From Singulisphaera sp. GP187 (GTDB lineage: Bacteria; Planctomycetota; Planctomycetia; Isosphaerales; Isosphaeraceae): a stretch of 64,000 nt of DNA. Every line of letters starts with the position of its first letter. Position 1 is the first letter of the stretch. Shown here one piece after another: positions 61,850-64,000 of the stretch. The translations under genes were made by a program, and so were the position numbers. The notes beneath the pieces were generated by a model. The model was not told where the DNA came from and searched no databases. It was given only the letters and a program-made list of their open reading frames with translations. The stretch spans positions 1,392,727 to 1,456,726 of the forward strand of contig NZ_FSRB01000002.1 of the NCBI RefSeq assembly GCF_900129635.1, written 5' to 3'.

Positions 61850-64000
61850 TCAGTGAGCCATCCCCCCGCCCCCTTCCGGCGGCTCGCGGTGGCCGTAGAA
61901 GCTGTAGAGCACCGGCATCAAGTAGCGGTCGAGCAAGAGGGTCACGGCCATGCCGCCGACCACGACGATGGCCAACGGCTTCGCCGTCTGGCTGCCCATC
62001 TTCGTGGAGATGGCCGCGGGCAAGAGCCCGAGGATGGCCGTCATCGCGGTGATCATCACGGGGCGGACCCGCTTGAGGGAGCCCTGGATGATCGCGTCGT
62101 GCACCGGGAGGCCCTGGATCCGAAGGGCGTTGAAATAGGAGATCAGCAGCAGACCCTCCATGATCGCGATCCCGAAGAGCGAGACGAAGCCGACGGCCGC
62201 GGAGACGCTGAAATTGGTCCCGGTCAGGTACAACGACCAGACGCCCCCCACCGCCACGTCGAAGACATTGCTGAAGATCACGATCGTGTCCAGGAACGAG
62301 CGGAACGCCGCGTACAGGAGGATGAAGATCAGAGCGAGCGATAAGGGAATGATCCACATGAGCCGGCCGTTGGCTTCCTCCATCTGCTCGAACTCGCCAC
62401 TCCAGACCCCCGCGTAAGGGATTTGGAAGAAGTCCTTGGTCCGCGTCTTGGCTTCGTCCACGGCGCTGCCCAGATCGCGTCCGCGGACGCTGAACTTGAT
62501 GGCGATGAAACGCTTGCCCTGTTCGCGGTAGATGGTTGAGGCGCCGGGGCGATAGAACGGGCCGTTGGGGGCCAGCGCGTAGTCCGCCCCCACCGGCGTG
62601 ACCAGGTCTCCCAGCCGAATGCGCGGGGTGCTGCTGATCGGGTTGGACGTGTCGGCCAGGCTGCCGGTCACCGCGGGGGGCGGCAAGGCATTCCCGGCCG
62701 CGCTCGGGGTGATGCCGGAGCCCTGCGCCAGAACCACTTGATTGTTGATGATGTCCACCGGGATATCCAGGATCGACGTCTCGTCGGTCCGCCGCCACTT
62801 GGGCCAGCGTGTGGAGATATCGAACAACTTCTCGCCCTCGACCATGCTGGACATCGCCTTGGCGCCCACGGCGCTGCTGACGACGTTGTTGACGTCCGCC
62901 GTCGTCACTCCCCACTTTTGGCACTTCACCGGATCGACCCGGAATTCCAGGTGCGACGATCCGCGGACATGGAATACGCCCACGTTGGCGATTCCCTTGA
63001 CGTCTTGCAGGACGTTCTTGGCCTTGGCGGCGAGCAGTTCCAGTTGGTCGAAGTCGGGGCCGAAGATTTTGAGGGAATTGTCGCCCTTGACCCCGGATAG
63101 GGCCTCAAGCACATTGTCCCGAATGTTCTGGGAAAAATTCCAGACGATGCCCGGCAGGACGCGCTCCAACTCGCTGTTCATCGCGGTGATGATTTCTCGT
63201 TTCGTTCGCGCGCGGGTGGAACCCCAGATCCATCGCCGCCAACCGGTCTGCGGCACCAGCCTGGGCCAGTCTTTCTGGCGGCGCAGTGGCACGAAGTACT
63301 CGCCGCTGTAGAAACCCTCGGTGTCCGTGCCGTCGTCGGGCCGGCCGCTCTGCGTCACGATCGACTCGACCTCGGGGTAGCGGGCAATGATGGCACGCGC
63401 CTGCTTGGCGATCGCCACCTGGTGATCCAGGTTCATGTTCAGCGGACCGATGCCGCGGAGCCATATGTTCCCTTCCTCAAGCTCAGGCATGAACTCACGT
63501 CCGAGTTGCGGGATCAAGCAGGCGGTGCCGCCGATCAAGAACGCCATCACGACACAGGTGGTTTTGGGAAACCGCAGGCAGAGCTGGAGCTTCCACAAGT
63601 AGCGGAACTTCAAGGCGCGGACGAGAAAGTTCTCCTCGACCGGTTTGAAAGTCTTGAAGAGGAGCATGCACAAGACCGGCGTGAGCGTCAGGGCGAGCAC
63701 CAGGGCGCCGGCCAGTGAAAAGGCGTACGTTTGTGCCATGGGCGCAAAGAGTGCGCCTTCCGGGCCGGTCATGGCGAAGAGTGGAACGAAGGCGCACATC
63801 ATGATTAAAACGGAATACAAGAGTGCGTGGTCGATCTCCTTCACAAAGCGAAGGATCCGTTCCTTCATGGGTAAGTCTGGGTAGTTGTGCGCGGCCAGGT
63901 TGCGGTAGATGTTCTCGACCACGACGACTGAGGAGTCGACGATGATTCCGAAATCAACGGCCCCGATCGAGAGCAGGTTCGCCGACTTGCCGCGGACGTA
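61850..64000 (-). CDS. CzcA/CusA-type RND heavy-metal efflux pump (N-terminus outside window)
   Basis: At least 716 residues of the C-terminal part are present; the frame continues past base 64000. Features: GIIVDSSVVVVENIYRNL (fourth-helix region), LALTLTPVLCMLLFK, LMWIIPLSLALIFILLYAAF, GGVWSLYLTGTNFSVSAAVG and MAVTLLLDRYLMPVLYSF. The periplasmic loop has YPEVESIVTQSGRPDDGTDT. Members pump cations from periplasm or cytosol through the TolC partner using proton flow. The missing N-terminus prevents subtype assignment. Confidence 0.92.
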   Translation of the reverse strand, partial: YVRGKSANLLSIGAVDFGIIVDSSVVVVENIYRNLAAHNYPDLPMKERILRFVKEIDHALLYSVLIMMCAFVPLFAMTGPEGALFAPMAQTYAFSLAGALVLALTLTPVLCMLLFKTFKPVEENFLVRALKFRYLWKLQLCLRFPKTTCVVMAFLIGGTACLIPQLGREFMPELEEGNIWLRGIGPLNMNLDHQVAIAKQARAIIARYPEVESIVTQSGRPDDGTDTEGFYSGEYFVPLRRQKDWPRLVPQTGWRRWIWGSTRARTKREIITAMNSELERVLPGIVWNFSQNIRDNVLEALSGVKGDNSLKIFGPDFDQLELLAAKAKNVLQDVKGIANVGVFHVRGSSHLEFRVDPVKCQKWGVTTADVNNVVSSAVGAKAMSSMVEGEKLFDISTRWPKWRRTDETSILDIPVDIINNQVVLAQGSGITPSAAGNALPPPAVTGSLADTSNPISSTPRIRLGDLVTPVGADYALAPNGPFYRPGASTIYREQGKRFIAIKFSVRGRDLGSAVDEAKTRTKDFFQIPYAGVWSGEFEQMEEANGRLMWIIPLSLALIFILLYAAFRSFLDTIVIFSNVFDVAVGGVWSLYLTGTNFSVSAAVGFVSLFGIAIMEGLLLISYFNALRIQGLPVHDAIIQGSLKRVRPVMITAMTAILGLLPAAISTKMGSQTAKPLAIVVVGGMAVTLLLDRYLMPVLYSFYGHREPPEGGGGMAH

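Overview
The window is high-GC bacterial DNA that reads as a member of the Planctomycetota, most likely the Isosphaerales/Isosphaeraceae. This rests on a DUF1559 pseudopilin-like protein, two large secreted proteins with the planctomycete N-terminal LEPR/LEDR-LL motif, a BBP7-type outer-membrane protein, an LptD homologue, hopanoid genes and many exported proteins of unknown function. No rRNA, tRNA, CRISPR array or intact transposase was seen.

Layout. 1-9,050: the end of a membrane protein, a zinc-ribbon membrane protein, a large FAD/Fe-S oxidoreductase, then lptD overlapping a divergent DgkA-like gene. 9,412-15,431 (minus): two cobalamin riboswitches in series, one before a DUF1559 gene and one before a 1,210-residue secreted protein with a DUF4465-like head, an SdrD-B-like domain and about eight Ig-like (BIG2) repeats, followed by a MITE-like inverted repeat. 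This looks like a vitamin-B12-controlled cell-surface locus and is the most interesting part of the window. 15,470-23,700: an SUOX-fold protein, an Hsp70/DUF2760 pair, a small lipoprotein, a STAS protein, a LEPR secreted protein and FabH. 23,878-31,104: holA, a di-haem c-type cytochrome with a beta-propeller, a BON-like small protein, a transglutaminase-like protein and a four-BON protein. 31,334-35,350: a hopanoid operon (shc, hpnH, hpnG). 35,520-40,440: a DUF4349 lipoprotein, a membrane protein, two sugar-phosphate isomerase/epimerase-like TIM barrels (one with a Tat signal) and an unrecognised protein.

40,437-48,107 is a tightly packed glycan-assembly operon: GT2, CDP-alcohol phosphatidyltransferase, WaaE-like GT2, methyltransferase, polysaccharide deacetylase-like, GT4, GT9 and a tiny membrane protein. 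Together with lptD it points to construction and export of a lipid-linked surface glycan. 48,108-50,866 looks like an accessory island: an AT-rich promoter, a HEPN protein with an RX4H motif and an unknown partner, nested terminal inverted repeats, and a damaged XRE regulator gene.

50,902-57,048 (minus) is an EmrAB-TolC-like efflux operon with two extra exported proteins; its EmrA-like gene carries two in-frame amber codons. 57,946-64,000 (minus) is a second efflux set: a CzcA/CusA-type RND pump cut by the window end, a small RHH-like protein, a TolC-family lipoprotein and a BBP7 outer-membrane protein.

All family assignments come from reading motifs by eye. Start sites were chosen from ribosome-binding sites and signal peptides where visible.
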